Assembly (NCBI RefSeq): GCF_035953295.1
Contig: NZ_CP108370.1
Coordinates: forward strand, 2,728,001 to 2,792,000
Direction: 5' to 3'
Source of the DNA: Streptomyces sp. NBC_01335
GTDB taxonomy: Bacteria > Actinomycetota > Actinomycetes > Streptomycetales > Streptomycetaceae
Length of the DNA: 64,000 nt
Shown here one piece after another: positions 1-8,093 of this stretch. The position numbers and the translations under genes are program-made. The notes beneath the pieces are model-generated. The model was not told where the DNA came from and searched no databases. It saw nothing but the letters and a program-made list of their open reading frames with translations. How positions within the stretch are numbered: the stretch's first letter is position 1; the number at the start of each line of letters is the position of its first letter.

Positions 1-68
1 GTCAGGTCGACTTTGCGCGGTCCGTTGAACGACTTGATGTTCTCGATGGTGACGCGGGTGACGTACAT
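1..68 (-). CDS. AAA/SMC-type ATPase, N-terminal fragment cut by window edge
   Basis: Only the first 22 codons lie in the window. They translate from ATG at 68 and contain TIENIKSFNGPRKVDL, the opening beta strand of RecF/SMC-like AAA ATPases in which the 'I.NIKSF.G' segment precedes the Walker A loop. Such proteins usually bind DNA ends or act with a nuclease partner in defence or repair, but nothing here tells which. A purine-rich GGAAGGAA lies about 12 bases upstream. The upstream DNA carries a 15-bp tandem array. The assignment rests on a short stretch, so the family is likely and the specific role unknown. Confidence 0.6.
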   Translation of the reverse strand, partial: MYVTRVTIENIKSFNGPRKVDL

Positions 69-113
69 GGCTGCTGACGGTTCCTTCCGGGGCGCGAGGG
101 GCCGGGAGCGCGC

Positions 114-173
114 GGGTCGGTGTCGCGAGGGTCGGTGTCGCGGGAGTCCGTGTCGGGAGAGTCCGTGTCAGGT
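114..173. repeat. 15-bp tandem repeat, four units
   Basis: Units start at 114, 129, 144 and 159. The first two are GGGTCGGTGTCGCGA and GGGTCGGTGTCGCGG; the last two are GAGTCCGTGTCGGGA and GAGTCCGTGTCAGGT. The array lies upstream of the partial ATPase gene and does not encode a plausible peptide. Confidence 0.8.
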
Positions 174-376
174 GTCAGGCAGGGAGGGCCGGCGCGGGTG
201 GTGGCGAGCGCGAGGGGCGGCTGTCCGACGCGCGAGGCGGCTGTCCGAGTTTACGAGGCGTGGGGCGCGGGGGCGTAGCCATCGGCGCCCCGGAAAAAGT
301 AAACGCGGCCCGACCGCACCGGACGGGGCGCGCGTCGGGCCCCGTTCCCGTACGCGTATCCGTGACGGCCCCGGAA

Positions 377-417
377 AAGCGAAACGGGCCCGGCCTCGCG
401 GCCGGGCCCCTCTCGCT
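377..417 (-). terminator. Rho-independent terminator of the 3677-to-551 operon
   Basis: A perfect 10-bp stem (386-395 with 400-409, loop TCGC) lies inside an outer AAGCGA/TCGCTT pairing. Read on the minus strand it ends in TTTCGCTTTTCC, a T-rich tail suited to terminating the leftward sugar operon. Confidence 0.75.
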
Positions 418-540
418 TTCCCCCCTCGTCGGGTCTTCCCGTTCCCCCCGGACCCCTCCCCCGGAAGTCCCGACGCAGAGTGTGACCGGGCAGGGATGCC
501 AAGGGTTGTACGCCTTGACCATTCCTTTACCCAGGCCGCT

Positions 541-553
541 GGAAGCGCTCTCA
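541..553. promoter_or_regulatory. Operator-like sequence at the 3' end of the sugar operon
   Basis: GGAAGCGCTCTCA shares the AAGCGCTnTC core with the two operators flanking the LacI gene at 3700 and 4906. It overlaps the stop codon of the last operon gene (551-553). It may be an auxiliary operator or chance. Confidence 0.35.
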
Positions 554-1390
554 GCAGGCGTGTTCCTGGAAGCGGGAGACCACCTCGGCGAGGACTTCGC
601 CGCCGTCGCGGGCCCAGAGGCCCTCGTTGAAGATCTCCACCTCGATCGGGCCGTCGAAGCCGGTCGCCTCCACCAGCGTGCGCAGCACGTGGAAGTCGAC
701 GCTGCCGTCGCCGAGCTGACCCCGGCCCAGCAGGACGCCCTCGGGGAGCGGGGTGATCCAGTCGGCCAGCTGGAAGGAGTGGATACGGCCGCCGGCCCCG
801 GCGCGGGCGATCTGCGCGGGCGCCTGGTCGTCCCACCACACGTGGTACGCGTCGACCACCACGCCGACCTGCTCGGCCGGGAAGCGTTCGGCGATGTCCA
901 GCGCCTGGGAGAGGGTCGACACCACGCACCGGTCCGACGCGAACATCGGGTGCAGCGGCTCGATGGCGAGGCGGATGCCGCGCTCGGCCGCGTAGGGGGC
1001 GAGCTCGGCGAGGGCGTCGGCGATGCGTTCGCGGGCACCGGCGAGGTCCTTGCTGCCCTCGGGCAGGCCGCCCGAGACGAGGACCAGGGTGTCGGTGGAG
1101 ACGCCCGCCGCCTCGTCGATCGCGGCGCGGTTGTCGTCCAGGGCGCGGGCCCGGGTCGCCGGGTCGATCGCGGTGAGGAAGCCGCCCCGGCAGAGGCTGG
1201 TGACGGTGAGGCCCGCGTCGGCGAAGAGCCGGCCGGCGCGCTCGACGCCGTACTTCTGCACCGGTTCGCGCCAGAGGCCGACCTGGCCGACGCCCGCCTT
1301 CGTACAGCCCTCGGCGAGTTCCTCCAGGGACCACTGCTTGATGGTCTCCTGGTTGACGGACAGGCGGCCGACGTTGCTCGGGGTGGTCAT
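551..1390 (-). CDS. Sugar phosphate isomerase/epimerase (TIM barrel, IolE/AP-endonuclease 2 fold)
   Basis: 279 aa, the usual size for xylose-isomerase-like TIM-barrel enzymes acting on sugars or inosose-type polyols. Metal-binding elements are visible: AIEPLHPMF (Glu), VDAYHVWWD (Asp and His), HSFQLADW (His) and VEIFNE (Glu). It is the last gene of a leftward operon; its ATG overlaps the stop of the DUF993 gene as ATGA (1387-1390), so translation is probably coupled. With the neighbouring Gfo/Idh/MocA dehydrogenase it probably handles a keto-sugar or keto-inositol intermediate. The exact substrate cannot be read from sequence. Confidence 0.85.
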   Translation of the reverse strand: MTTPSNVGRLSVNQETIKQWSLEELAEGCTKAGVGQVGLWREPVQKYGVERAGRLFADAGLTVTSLCRGGFLTAIDPATRARALDDNRAAIDEAAGVSTDTLVLVSGGLPEGSKDLAGARERIADALAELAPYAAERGIRLAIEPLHPMFASDRCVVSTLSQALDIAERFPAEQVGVVVDAYHVWWDDQAPAQIARAGAGGRIHSFQLADWITPLPEGVLLGRGQLGDGSVDFHVLRTLVEATGFDGPIEVEIFNEGLWARDGGEVLAEVVSRFQEHAC

Positions 1391-2529
1391 CGGGTTCCTC
1401 CCTGGACGGTCAGCAGGGCCCGCATCCGGCTCTCGGCCAGCTCGGGGTCGGGGAAGAGGCCGAGGCGGTCGGCGAGTTCGTACGCCTTCGCCAGGTGTGG
1501 CAGCGAACGGGCCGACTGGAGGCCGCCGACCATCGTGAAGTGGTCCTGGTGCCCGGCCAGCCAGGCGAGGAAGACCACGCCCGTCTTGTAGAAGCGGGTG
1601 GGTGCCTGGAAGAGGTGGCGGGAGAGCTCGACCGTCGGGTCCAGCAGGTCCCGGAAGCCCTGGGTGTCGCCGGTGTCCAGGACCCGTACGGCGTGCGCGG
1701 CGAGCGGGCCGAGGGGGTCGAAGATGCCGAGCAGGGCGTGGCTGAAGCCGCGGTCGTCGCCCGCGATCAGCTCCGGGTAGTTGAAGTCGTCGCCGGTGTA
1801 GCAGCGGACACCGCTGGGCAGCCGGCGGCGCACGTCGATCTCGCGGGCCGCGTCGAGCAGCGAGATCTTGATGCCGTCGACCTTGTCCGGGTGCTCGGCG
1901 ATGATCTTGAGGAAGGTGTCGGTGGCCGCGTCCAGGTCGGACGAGCCCCAGTACCCCTCAAGAGCCGGGTCGAACATCGGTCCCAGCCAGTGCAGGACGA
2001 CCGGTTCGGTGGCCTGGCGCAGCAGGTGGGCGTAGGTCTCCGCGTAGTCCTCGGGGCCCTCGGCCACGGCGGCGAGCGCGCGGGAGGCCATCAGGATGGC
2101 CTGCGCGCCGCTCTCCTCGACCAGGGCGAGCTGCTCCTCGTACGCGGCGCGCACCTCGGCGAGGGTGGCCGGGCCGGTCAGCTGGTCGGTGCCGACCCCG
2201 CAGGCGATCCGGCCGCCGACGGCCTTCGCCTCGGCGGAGGAACGGCGGATCAGCTCGGCGCCACCGGCCCAGTCGAGGCCCATGCCGCGCTGGGCGGTGT
2301 CCATCGCCTCGGCGACCCCCAGCCCGTGCGACCAGAGGTGGCGGCGGAACGCGAGGGTGGCGTCCCAGTCGATGGCGGCGGGCCCGTCCGGGCTGACGTC
2401 GACGTACGGGTCGGCGACGACGTGGGCGGCGGAGAAGACCGTGCGCGAGGCGAGCGCGGAGCCGCCGGGGGCCAGGTCCAGGGGTGCGGTGCGGGGCTCG
2501 TACGCCCCGTGCGGGAGGTGGATCGTCAC
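1387..2529 (-). CDS. DUF993 family protein (dihydrodipicolinate synthase/aldolase-like)
   Basis: 380 aa from a GTG start at 2529 that overlaps the upstream stop as GTGA (2526-2529); the longer in-frame start at 2724 would run far into the upstream gene and is rejected. The protein opens VTIHLPHGAYEPR and includes AIDWDATLAFRRHLWSHGLG and KIISLLDAARE-like segments (seen as GIKISLLDAAREIDVRRRL), fitting the DUF993 family, which is related to class I TIM-barrel aldolases such as DapA. Members of this family sit in sugar or inositol catabolic clusters, as here between an oxidoreductase and an isomerase, so a retro-aldol step on an oxidised sugar is a reasonable inference. No experimental function is known to me. 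Confidence 0.8.
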   Translation of the reverse strand: MTIHLPHGAYEPRTAPLDLAPGGSALASRTVFSAAHVVADPYVDVSPDGPAAIDWDATLAFRRHLWSHGLGVAEAMDTAQRGMGLDWAGGAELIRRSSAEAKAVGGRIACGVGTDQLTGPATLAEVRAAYEEQLALVEESGAQAILMASRALAAVAEGPEDYAETYAHLLRQATEPVVLHWLGPMFDPALEGYWGSSDLDAATDTFLKIIAEHPDKVDGIKISLLDAAREIDVRRRLPSGVRCYTGDDFNYPELIAGDDRGFSHALLGIFDPLGPLAAHAVRVLDTGDTQGFRDLLDPTVELSRHLFQAPTRFYKTGVVFLAWLAGHQDHFTMVGGLQSARSLPHLAKAYELADRLGLFPDPELAESRMRALLTVQGGTR

Positions 2530-3677
2530 AGCGACAGCTCCGGCACGTCGAAGCGGCGGCCCTCTGCGGCCGACTTCAGGCCCAGCTCGGCGAGCTGCAC
2601 GCCCCGGGCACCGGCCATCAGGTCCCAGGAGTACGCCTCGTCCAGGACGACGTGGCGCAGGAAGAGCTCCCACTGCGCCTTGAAGCCGTTGTCGAAGGTG
2701 CCGTTGTCGGGGACCTCCTGCCACTGGTCCCGGAAGGACTCGGTGACGGGGAGGTCGGGGTTCCAGACCGGCTTCGGGGTGGCCGACCGGTGCTGGACGC
2801 GGCAGTTGCGCAGGCCCGCGACGGCGGAGCCGTGGGTGCCGTCGACCTGGAACTCGACCAGCTCGTCACGGTTGACGCGCACGGTCCAGGAGGAGTTGAT
2901 CTGGGCGACGGCGCCGCCCTCCAGCTGGAAGATGCCGTACGCGGCGTCGTCGGCGGTCGCGGCGTAGGGCTCGCCCTGTTCGTCCCAGCGCTGCGGGATG
3001 TGCGTCTGGACGTGCGCCTGCACGGTGTTGACCTTGCCGAACAGCTCGTGGAGGACGTACTCCCAGTGCGGGAACATGTCCACGACGATGCCGCCGCCGT
3101 CCTCGGAGCGGTAGTTCCACGAGGGGCGCTGGGCCTCCTGCCAGTCGCCCTCGAAGACCCAGTAACCGAACTCGCCGCGCACGGAGAGGATCTCGCCGAA
3201 GAACCCGCCGTCGATGAGGCGCTTCAGCTTGAGCAGGCCCGGCAGGAAGATCTTGTCCTGGACCACGCCGTGCTTGATGCCGGCGTCCCGGGCGAGGCGG
3301 GCGAGGTCGAGGGCGCCCGCCACGTCGGTGGCGGTGGGCTTCTCGGTGTAGATGTGCTTCCCGGCGGCGACGGCCTTCTTGATCGCCTCGACGCGCGCCT
3401 GGGTGACCTGGGCGTCGAAGTAGATGTCGATGGTCTCGTCCGCGAGGACGGCGTCCAGGTCGGTCGACCACTCGGTGAGGCCGTGCCGGGCGGCCAGCTC
3501 CTCCAGCGCGTGGGCGCGGCGTCCGACGAGGACGGGCTCGGGCCACAGCACGTCACCGTTGCCGAGGTCGAGGCCGCCCTGCTCGCGGATCGCGAGGATC
3601 GAGCGCACCAGGTGCTGCCGGTATCCCATACGACCCGTCACGCCGTTCATGGCGATGCGCACAGTCCTGCGAGTCAC
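2526..3677 (-). CDS. Gfo/Idh/MocA family NAD(P)-dependent oxidoreductase
   Basis: 383 aa. The N-terminal Rossmann region starts RIAMNGVTGRMGYR, and the family signature EKP appears in YTEKPTATDVAG near residue 107. The C-terminal alpha/beta domain contains GGGIVVDMFPHWEYVLHE, where Asp and His match the catalytic DxxxH pattern of sugar and inositol dehydrogenases. GTG at 3677 is chosen because AAGGGAA lies 6-12 bases upstream. It is the first gene of the three-gene leftward operon and probably oxidises the incoming sugar or cyclitol for the isomerase and DUF993 protein downstream. A LacI-type operator at 3700-3715 lies just upstream of its start. Confidence 0.88.
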   Translation of the reverse strand: MTRRTVRIAMNGVTGRMGYRQHLVRSILAIREQGGLDLGNGDVLWPEPVLVGRRAHALEELAARHGLTEWSTDLDAVLADETIDIYFDAQVTQARVEAIKKAVAAGKHIYTEKPTATDVAGALDLARLARDAGIKHGVVQDKIFLPGLLKLKRLIDGGFFGEILSVRGEFGYWVFEGDWQEAQRPSWNYRSEDGGGIVVDMFPHWEYVLHELFGKVNTVQAHVQTHIPQRWDEQGEPYAATADDAAYGIFQLEGGAVAQINSSWTVRVNRDELVEFQVDGTHGSAVAGLRNCRVQHRSATPKPVWNPDLPVTESFRDQWQEVPDNGTFDNGFKAQWELFLRHVVLDEAYSWDLMAGARGVQLAELGLKSAAEGRRFDVPELSL

Positions 3678-3699
3678 GAAAAGTTCCCTTCATCGGCCG

Positions 3700-3715
3700 T
3701 AGCAAGCGCTTTCTA
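3700..3715. promoter_or_regulatory. LacI-type operator in the divergent promoter
   Basis: TAGCAAGCGCTTTCTA is a 16-bp imperfect palindrome (14 of 16 positions symmetric) with the CG centre typical of LacI-family sites. It lies 23 bases upstream of the oxidoreductase start and 80 bases upstream of the LacI gene. It is nearly the reverse complement of the site at 4906. Confidence 0.7.
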
Positions 3716-3794
3716 TCGTGTATGAAGCTAGCCTGCCGACAGCGGCCCGGACAAGAGGGGCGCCGCGACCAACCTCCGAGGAGAACGAGAAACG

Positions 3795-4886
3795 ATGACA
3801 GTCACCCTGGCGGACGTCGCGGCACGCGCCCGGGTGTCCCCGGCCACCGTCTCCCGTGTGCTCAACGGCAATTACCCGGTCGCCGCCACCACCCGCGAAC
3901 GCGTGCTGCGCGCCGTGGACGACCTGGACTACGTGCTCAACGGCCCGGCCAGCTCGCTCGCCGCCGCCACCTCCGACCTGGTCGGCATCCTGGTCAACGA
4001 CATCGCCGACCCGTTCTTCGGCATCATGGCGGGCGCGGCGCAGTCGGAGATCGGCGTCCCCGGCGACGGCACCTCACGGGCGGGCGGCGAGAAGCTCGCC
4101 GTGGTCTGCAACACCGGCGGCTCCCCCGAACGCGAACTCACCTACCTCACCCTCCTCCAGCGCCAGCGCGCGGCGGCCGTCGTGCTGACCGGCGGCGCGC
4201 TGGAGGACCCCGGGCACCAGGCGGCGATGGCCGCGAAGCTGGGGCGGCTCGCCGACGCGGGCACCCGGATCGTGTTCTGCGGGCGGCCCCCGCTGCCCGA
4301 GAACGACGCGGTCACCGCCGCCCTCACCTTCGACAACCGGGGCGGCGGCCGGCGCCTCACCGAGCACCTGATCTCGCTGGGCCACCGCCGGATCGGCTAC
4401 GTCGCGGGCCCCCTGGAACGCACCACCACCCGCCACCGCCTGGAGGGCCACCGCGCGGCCATGCGGGCGGCGGGCCTGCTCGGCGAAACCGGCACCCCCG
4501 AGGACGACCGGCTCACCGTGCACGGCCCGTACGACCGCCGCTCCGGCTACGAGGCCACCCTCGAACTCCTGCGCCGCGAACCGGGGGTGACCGCCGTCGT
4601 CGGCGCCAACGACTCCGTCGCCCTGGGCGCGAGTGCCGCCGTACGCGAACAGGGGCTGCGCATCCCCGAGGACATCTCGGTGGCCGGCTTCGACGACCTG
4701 CCGTTCTCCGTGGACACCGTCCCGGCCCTGACCACGGTCCGGCTGCCGCTGTACGAGGCGGGGGCGCGGGCGGGCCGACTGGCGATGGGCACGGAGACCC
4801 CGCCGCCCGGCGGCATCGCGACGATCGCGGCGGAGCTGATGGTGCGCGGATCGACGGCCCCGCCGCGCGGGGACCGGCCGCTCTGA
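3795..4886 (+). CDS. LacI family transcriptional regulator
   Basis: 363 aa. The N-terminus has a LacI helix-turn-helix and hinge helix (VSPATVSRVLNG, then NGPASSLAAA), followed by the periplasmic-binding-protein-like effector domain with SVAGFDDLPFS near the C-terminus. Compared with typical LacI proteins there is an insertion of about 15 residues (around SEIGVPGDGTSRAGGEK) between the first helix of the effector domain and the AVVCNTGG strand. It is divergent from the sugar operon and precedes a second isomerase gene. Matching operators at 3700-3715 and 4906-4921 suggest that it represses both flanking units and itself. ATG at 3795 has AGGAGAACGAG upstream. Confidence 0.9.
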   Translation: MTVTLADVAARARVSPATVSRVLNGNYPVAATTRERVLRAVDDLDYVLNGPASSLAAATSDLVGILVNDIADPFFGIMAGAAQSEIGVPGDGTSRAGGEKLAVVCNTGGSPERELTYLTLLQRQRAAAVVLTGGALEDPGHQAAMAAKLGRLADAGTRIVFCGRPPLPENDAVTAALTFDNRGGGRRLTEHLISLGHRRIGYVAGPLERTTTRHRLEGHRAAMRAAGLLGETGTPEDDRLTVHGPYDRRSGYEATLELLRREPGVTAVVGANDSVALGASAAVREQGLRIPEDISVAGFDDLPFSVDTVPALTTVRLPLYEAGARAGRLAMGTETPPPGGIATIAAELMVRGSTAPPRGDRPL

Positions 4887-4905
4887 GGGCGCCGCCACCA
4901 CCACG

Positions 4906-4921
4906 TAGAAAGCGCTGTCTG
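4906..4921. promoter_or_regulatory. LacI-type operator before the second isomerase gene
   Basis: TAGAAAGCGCTGTCTG, 20 bases after the LacI stop and about 120 bases before the isomerase start. It matches the 3700 site in inverted orientation, including the TAG arm and the AAGCGCT core. Confidence 0.65.
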
Positions 4922-5042
4922 TACGGTGGTTCACGCATCCGGTTCCGGGCGGCGGGCAGGGGTACGCGTAGCGTCCGGCAGATCGCGTGGATCGCGCAGG
5001 ACCGATGACGTGGCAGCAGGGAACGACGGAAGGAACACGCAC

Positions 5043-5831
5043 GTGAAGCTCGCTTTCTCGACCCTCGGAGTGCCGGGGACGCCCATCGACGAGGTCGTCC
5101 GGCTGGCCGTCGAGCACGGCTACCAGGGGGTGGAGCTCCGCGCCCACCCCGAGGAACCGGTGCACCCGGGGATTTCGGCATCCGAACGCGCCGAGGTGGT
5201 AGCGGAGTTCGAGAAGGCCGGGGTGGAGATCCTCACCGTGGCCGGGTACGTCCGGGTCGCGGCCGACGGGGACGACGACGCGATCGTGGCGCAGGTCGCC
5301 GAGCTGGTGGATCTCGCCCACGACCTCGGGGCGCCGTACGTCCGGGTGTTCCCCGGCGGCGGCGACCAGGACCCGGAGACCGCCGACGCGGCGGCCGCCC
5401 GGCGGCTCGGGGCCGCCGCCCCGCACGCCGCCGACCGGGGCGTCACGATCCTGCTGGAGACCCACGACTCGCACCGGGCCGGAGCCGAGGCGGCCCGGGT
5501 CACGGGCACCGTGGGGCATCCGAACATCGGCGTGATCTGGGACGTGATGCACACCTGGCTGTCGGGCGAGGACCCCGTCGACAGCCGGCTCGTGCTGGCC
5601 CCGTACCTCGGCTACGTACAGGTCAAGGACATCGCCTCGGCCGAGGACACCACCCCGCTCGCGCTCGGCGCGGGCGTGCTGCCGCTGACGGAGTGCCTGG
5701 ACACCCTGGCGCCGGACACCTGGGTCTGCTGGGAGTACGAGAAGCGCTGGTACCAGGGCATCCCGGAGCTGCCCGGACTGCTGTCCGCCGGGCGGGAGTT
5801 CCTGCTGCGGGTGGGCGCACCGAAGCAGTAG
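5043..5831 (+). CDS. Sugar phosphate isomerase/epimerase (second copy of family)
   Basis: 262 aa from GTG at 5043, preceded by GGAAGGAA. TIM-barrel isomerase/epimerase of the AP-endonuclease 2 fold: ILLETHDSH (Glu), GVIWDVMHTW (Asp, His), YVQVKDIAS (Lys-Asp) and WEYEKRWYQG (Glu) are the usual metal and substrate positions. It differs clearly from the isomerase at 551-1390, so the locus encodes two non-identical members. Position behind the LacI operator at 4906 makes it part of the same regulon. The 3' end is duplicated: a 16-bp segment containing the TAG stop is repeated 19 bases further on. Confidence 0.85.
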   Translation: MKLAFSTLGVPGTPIDEVVRLAVEHGYQGVELRAHPEEPVHPGISASERAEVVAEFEKAGVEILTVAGYVRVAADGDDDAIVAQVAELVDLAHDLGAPYVRVFPGGGDQDPETADAAAARRLGAAAPHAADRGVTILLETHDSHRAGAEAARVTGTVGHPNIGVIWDVMHTWLSGEDPVDSRLVLAPYLGYVQVKDIASAEDTTPLALGAGVLPLTECLDTLAPDTWVCWEYEKRWYQGIPELPGLLSAGREFLLRVGAPKQ

Positions 5832-5855
5832 TCAGTCCCCGAAGCAGTGGTCAGT
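5821..5855. repeat. Direct repeat spanning the stop codon of the second isomerase
   Basis: CGAAGCAGTAGTCAGT (5821-5836) recurs as CGAAGCAGTGGTCAGT (5840-5855). The first copy contains the stop TAG (5829-5831); the second has TGG at that place. Confidence 0.8.
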
Positions 5856-5856
5856 G

Positions 5857-5938
5857 TGCGGGCGCGGGCCGCTCTCGGGCGCGGGCGGCTCTCGGACCCG
5901 GGACGCTCTCGGGCGCGGGGCGTGCGGGCGCGGGCCGC
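5857..5938. repeat. 17-bp tandem repeat starting after the EamA stop codon
   Basis: Read on the minus strand directly after the EamA stop (5939-5941), units of about 17 bases follow with the core CCCGCGCCCGAGAGC: GCCCCGCGCCCGAGAGC, GTCCCGGGTCCGAGAGC, CGCCCGCGCCCGAGAGC, GGCCCGCGCCCGCACAC. It fills the space between two converging genes. Confidence 0.7.
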
Positions 5939-6862
5939 TCAGGCACGCGCCTCCTGCATCTCCGGCGCGGCGGCCTGCGGTGCTCCGGTCCCGGCCGCCG
6001 GCTTCTGCCACCGCCCGCCGAGGGAGGTCACGGCCACCCCGCCGACCAGCAGCGCCGCCGCGCACCACCGCAGCGGGCTCACCGACTCGTCCAGCAGCAG
6101 CGCCGCCGAGGACATCCCGAAGACCGGGACGAGGAGGGTGAACGGCGCGACCGAGGACGCCGGGTGGTGGCGGAGCAGGTAACCCCAGGCGCCGAAGCCG
6201 AAGACGGTGGAGATCCAGGCGACATAGACGACGGTCCCCGCGCCGGTCCAGTCCATCGCGGCGAGCGCGTCGGTGTCCCGGTCCCAGCCCTCGAAGAGCA
6301 GCGAGAGGCCGAGCAGGGGCAGGACGGGCACGGTCGAGACCCAGACCATGAAGTTGAGGGAGTCGGGCGGGGCGGCCTTGCGGGTGAGGACGTTCGAGAC
6401 GCCCCAGAACGCCGCCGCCGCGATCACCAGCACGAACGCGAGCACCGGGCCGCTCGCCCCCTCGTCCACGGCGGCCACCCCGATCCCCGCGAGCGCCACC
6501 GCCATCCCCGCCACCCGCACCCCGCCCGGCCGCTCGCCGAGGGTGAGCGCGGCGAAGAGCGCGGTGAAGACGGCCTGGACCTGGAGGACGAGCGAGGAGA
6601 GCCCGGCGCCCATCCCCTGGTCCATGCCGACGAAGAGCAGCCCGAACTTGGCCACGCCGAGCGCGAGGCCGACGCCCACGATCCATTTCCACGCGACCTT
6701 GGGCGGCCCGACGAAGAACACGGCGGGCAGCGCGGCGATCAGAAAGCGCAACGCGGAGAAGAGAAGCGGCGGGAAGTGGTCGAGACCGAGCTCGATGACG
6801 ACGAAATTGACACCCCAGAGGGCGGTCACGAGGACGGCGAGGGCAATGTGGGAGGGACGCAT
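5939..6862 (-). CDS. EamA/DMT family transporter
   Basis: 307 aa with two EamA repeats and about ten predicted membrane helices. It starts MRPSHIALAVLVTALWGVNF, the conserved first helix of drug/metabolite exporters, and contains the second-repeat signature AFWGVSNVLTRK. A His/Gly-poor, Ala-rich C-terminal tail ends QEARA. It is likely an inner-membrane exporter of amino acids or small metabolites. A LysR regulator starts 116 bases away on the other strand, a common arrangement in which the regulator controls the exporter. The substrate is unknown. Confidence 0.88.
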   Translation of the reverse strand: MRPSHIALAVLVTALWGVNFVVIELGLDHFPPLLFSALRFLIAALPAVFFVGPPKVAWKWIVGVGLALGVAKFGLLFVGMDQGMGAGLSSLVLQVQAVFTALFAALTLGERPGGVRVAGMAVALAGIGVAAVDEGASGPVLAFVLVIAAAAFWGVSNVLTRKAAPPDSLNFMVWVSTVPVLPLLGLSLLFEGWDRDTDALAAMDWTGAGTVVYVAWISTVFGFGAWGYLLRHHPASSVAPFTLLVPVFGMSSAALLLDESVSPLRWCAAALLVGGVAVTSLGGRWQKPAAGTGAPQAAAPEMQEARA

Positions 6863-6909
6863 GGCCCGAGCATCACCCGCCCTGACTCTTTAGCACCAGC
6901 GCGGTTTTC

Positions 6910-6920
6910 TTCATGGTGAA
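6910..6920. promoter_or_regulatory. Dyad in the EamA/LysR divergent promoter
   Basis: TTCATGGTGAA (TTCA-N3-TGAA) lies between the divergent EamA and LysR genes and resembles the short dyads bound by LysR-type proteins. A candidate site only. Confidence 0.35.
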
Positions 6921-6977
6921 CTTGAGCGTTGCTGAACAGTCAGTCACTGAACCACGCGTTCTCCTCCGGAGGTCCCG

Positions 6978-7886
6978 ATGCTCGATCTCGCCCGGCTGCG
7001 CGCGCTGCACGCCGTCTCGGTGCACGGCTCGGTCGCGGGCGCCGCCTCGGCGCTCGGCTACACCCCGTCCGCGATCTCCCAGCAGATCACCAAGCTGGAG
7101 CGGGAGACCCGGACGACCCTGCTGGAGCGGCGCGGGCGCGGGATCGCACTGACCGAGGAGGCCCTCCATCTCGCTTCTGCGGCACAGGAGTTGCTGACCA
7201 TCATGGAGCGGGCGCAGACCACGTTGGAGGAGCGCCGGGGGCTACCGACGGGGCAACTGTCGATCGGCGCCTTCGCCTCCGCCGCGCGCGGGCTGCTGCC
7301 GGGCGTGCTGGCCGGCCTGGAGCGCGACCATCCCGCGCTGGAGCCCCGGTTGACGGAGGTGGACCCGCATCTGTCGGTGGACCTGGTGGCCAAGGGCGTG
7401 GTCGATCTGGCCGTCGCGCACGACTGGGACATCGCGCCGCTGCCCGCGCCGGAGGGGCTGGAGCAGGCGGTGATCGGCGACGACCGGTGCGATCTGCTGG
7501 TGCCCCGGGGGCACGTGCTGGCGGGGCGGGACGCGGTGCTCCGCGAGGAGCTGGCGCGGGAGCGGTGGATCTGCCAGCCGCCCGGCACGGTCTGCCACGA
7601 CTGGCTGCTCCGGACGCTGCGGGCGGCGGGGTACGAGCCCGACATCCGGCACCAGGCGGAGGAGAACCACACCCAGCTCGCCCTGGTCGCCGCCGGGCTG
7701 GGGGTCGCGATGATCCCGCGCCTCGGCCGGGGGCCACTGCCGGACGGCGTGGTGGCGGTGCGGCTCGACCCCGTACCGGTACGCAGGCTGTACGCGCTCT
7801 GGCGGGCGGGGGCGGCCCGGCGCCCGGCGATCACGGCGGCGGTGGCGGGGCTGCTGGCGCACGGGCGGGCGATCGGGCTGACCTGA
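6978..7886 (+). CDS. LysR family transcriptional regulator
   Basis: 302 aa, standard LysR length. Residues 1-60 form the winged helix-turn-helix (LRALHAVSVHGSVAGAASAL, then TPSAISQQITKLE) and residues about 90-300 the two-lobed effector-binding domain (GLGVAMIPRLGRGPLP near the end). ATG at 6978 follows TCCTCCGGAGG. It is divergent from the EamA exporter at 5939-6862 and is its likely regulator. The last 27 coding bases and the TGA stop form the first unit of a three-unit 31-bp tandem repeat. Confidence 0.9.
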   Translation: MLDLARLRALHAVSVHGSVAGAASALGYTPSAISQQITKLERETRTTLLERRGRGIALTEEALHLASAAQELLTIMERAQTTLEERRGLPTGQLSIGAFASAARGLLPGVLAGLERDHPALEPRLTEVDPHLSVDLVAKGVVDLAVAHDWDIAPLPAPEGLEQAVIGDDRCDLLVPRGHVLAGRDAVLREELARERWICQPPGTVCHDWLLRTLRAAGYEPDIRHQAEENHTQLALVAAGLGVAMIPRLGRGPLPDGVVAVRLDPVPVRRLYALWRAGAARRPAITAAVAGLLAHGRAIGLT

Positions 7887-7952
7887 GAGGCACGGGCGGG
7901 CGATCGGACCGGCCGGAGAGGCACGGGAGGGAGATCGGGCCGGCCGGAGAGG
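7860..7952. repeat. 31-bp tandem repeat, three units, spanning the LysR stop codon
   Basis: Units at 7860-7890, 7891-7921 and 7922-7952, each beginning CACGGG and ending GAGAGG. The TGA stop (7884-7886) is in unit 1; units 2 and 3 carry CGG in its place. Confidence 0.9.
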
Positions 7953-8093
7953 CGCGGGCGCGGGCTCCTGGTTCGTTTGCCCCCAATCGTCCGGCGGGGT
8001 GGCAGCGCGGCCGGGCGAGGGCCTTGACCGGAAGTTACTTTCCATATATCCGTACCTTCTTGGAAGTTTCTTTCAGTACCGGAAGGGGCTCAC

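Larger units (their letters stand above)
69..550. other. Intergenic region between ATPase gene and sugar operon end
   Basis: About 480 bases without a convincing gene. It holds a 15-bp tandem array (114-173), two diverged copies of an approximately 80-bp segment (each with GCCCCGGAAAA, near 287 and 367), the terminator of the leftward operon (377-417), and an operator-like sequence at the operon's 3' end (541-553). Confidence 0.6.
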
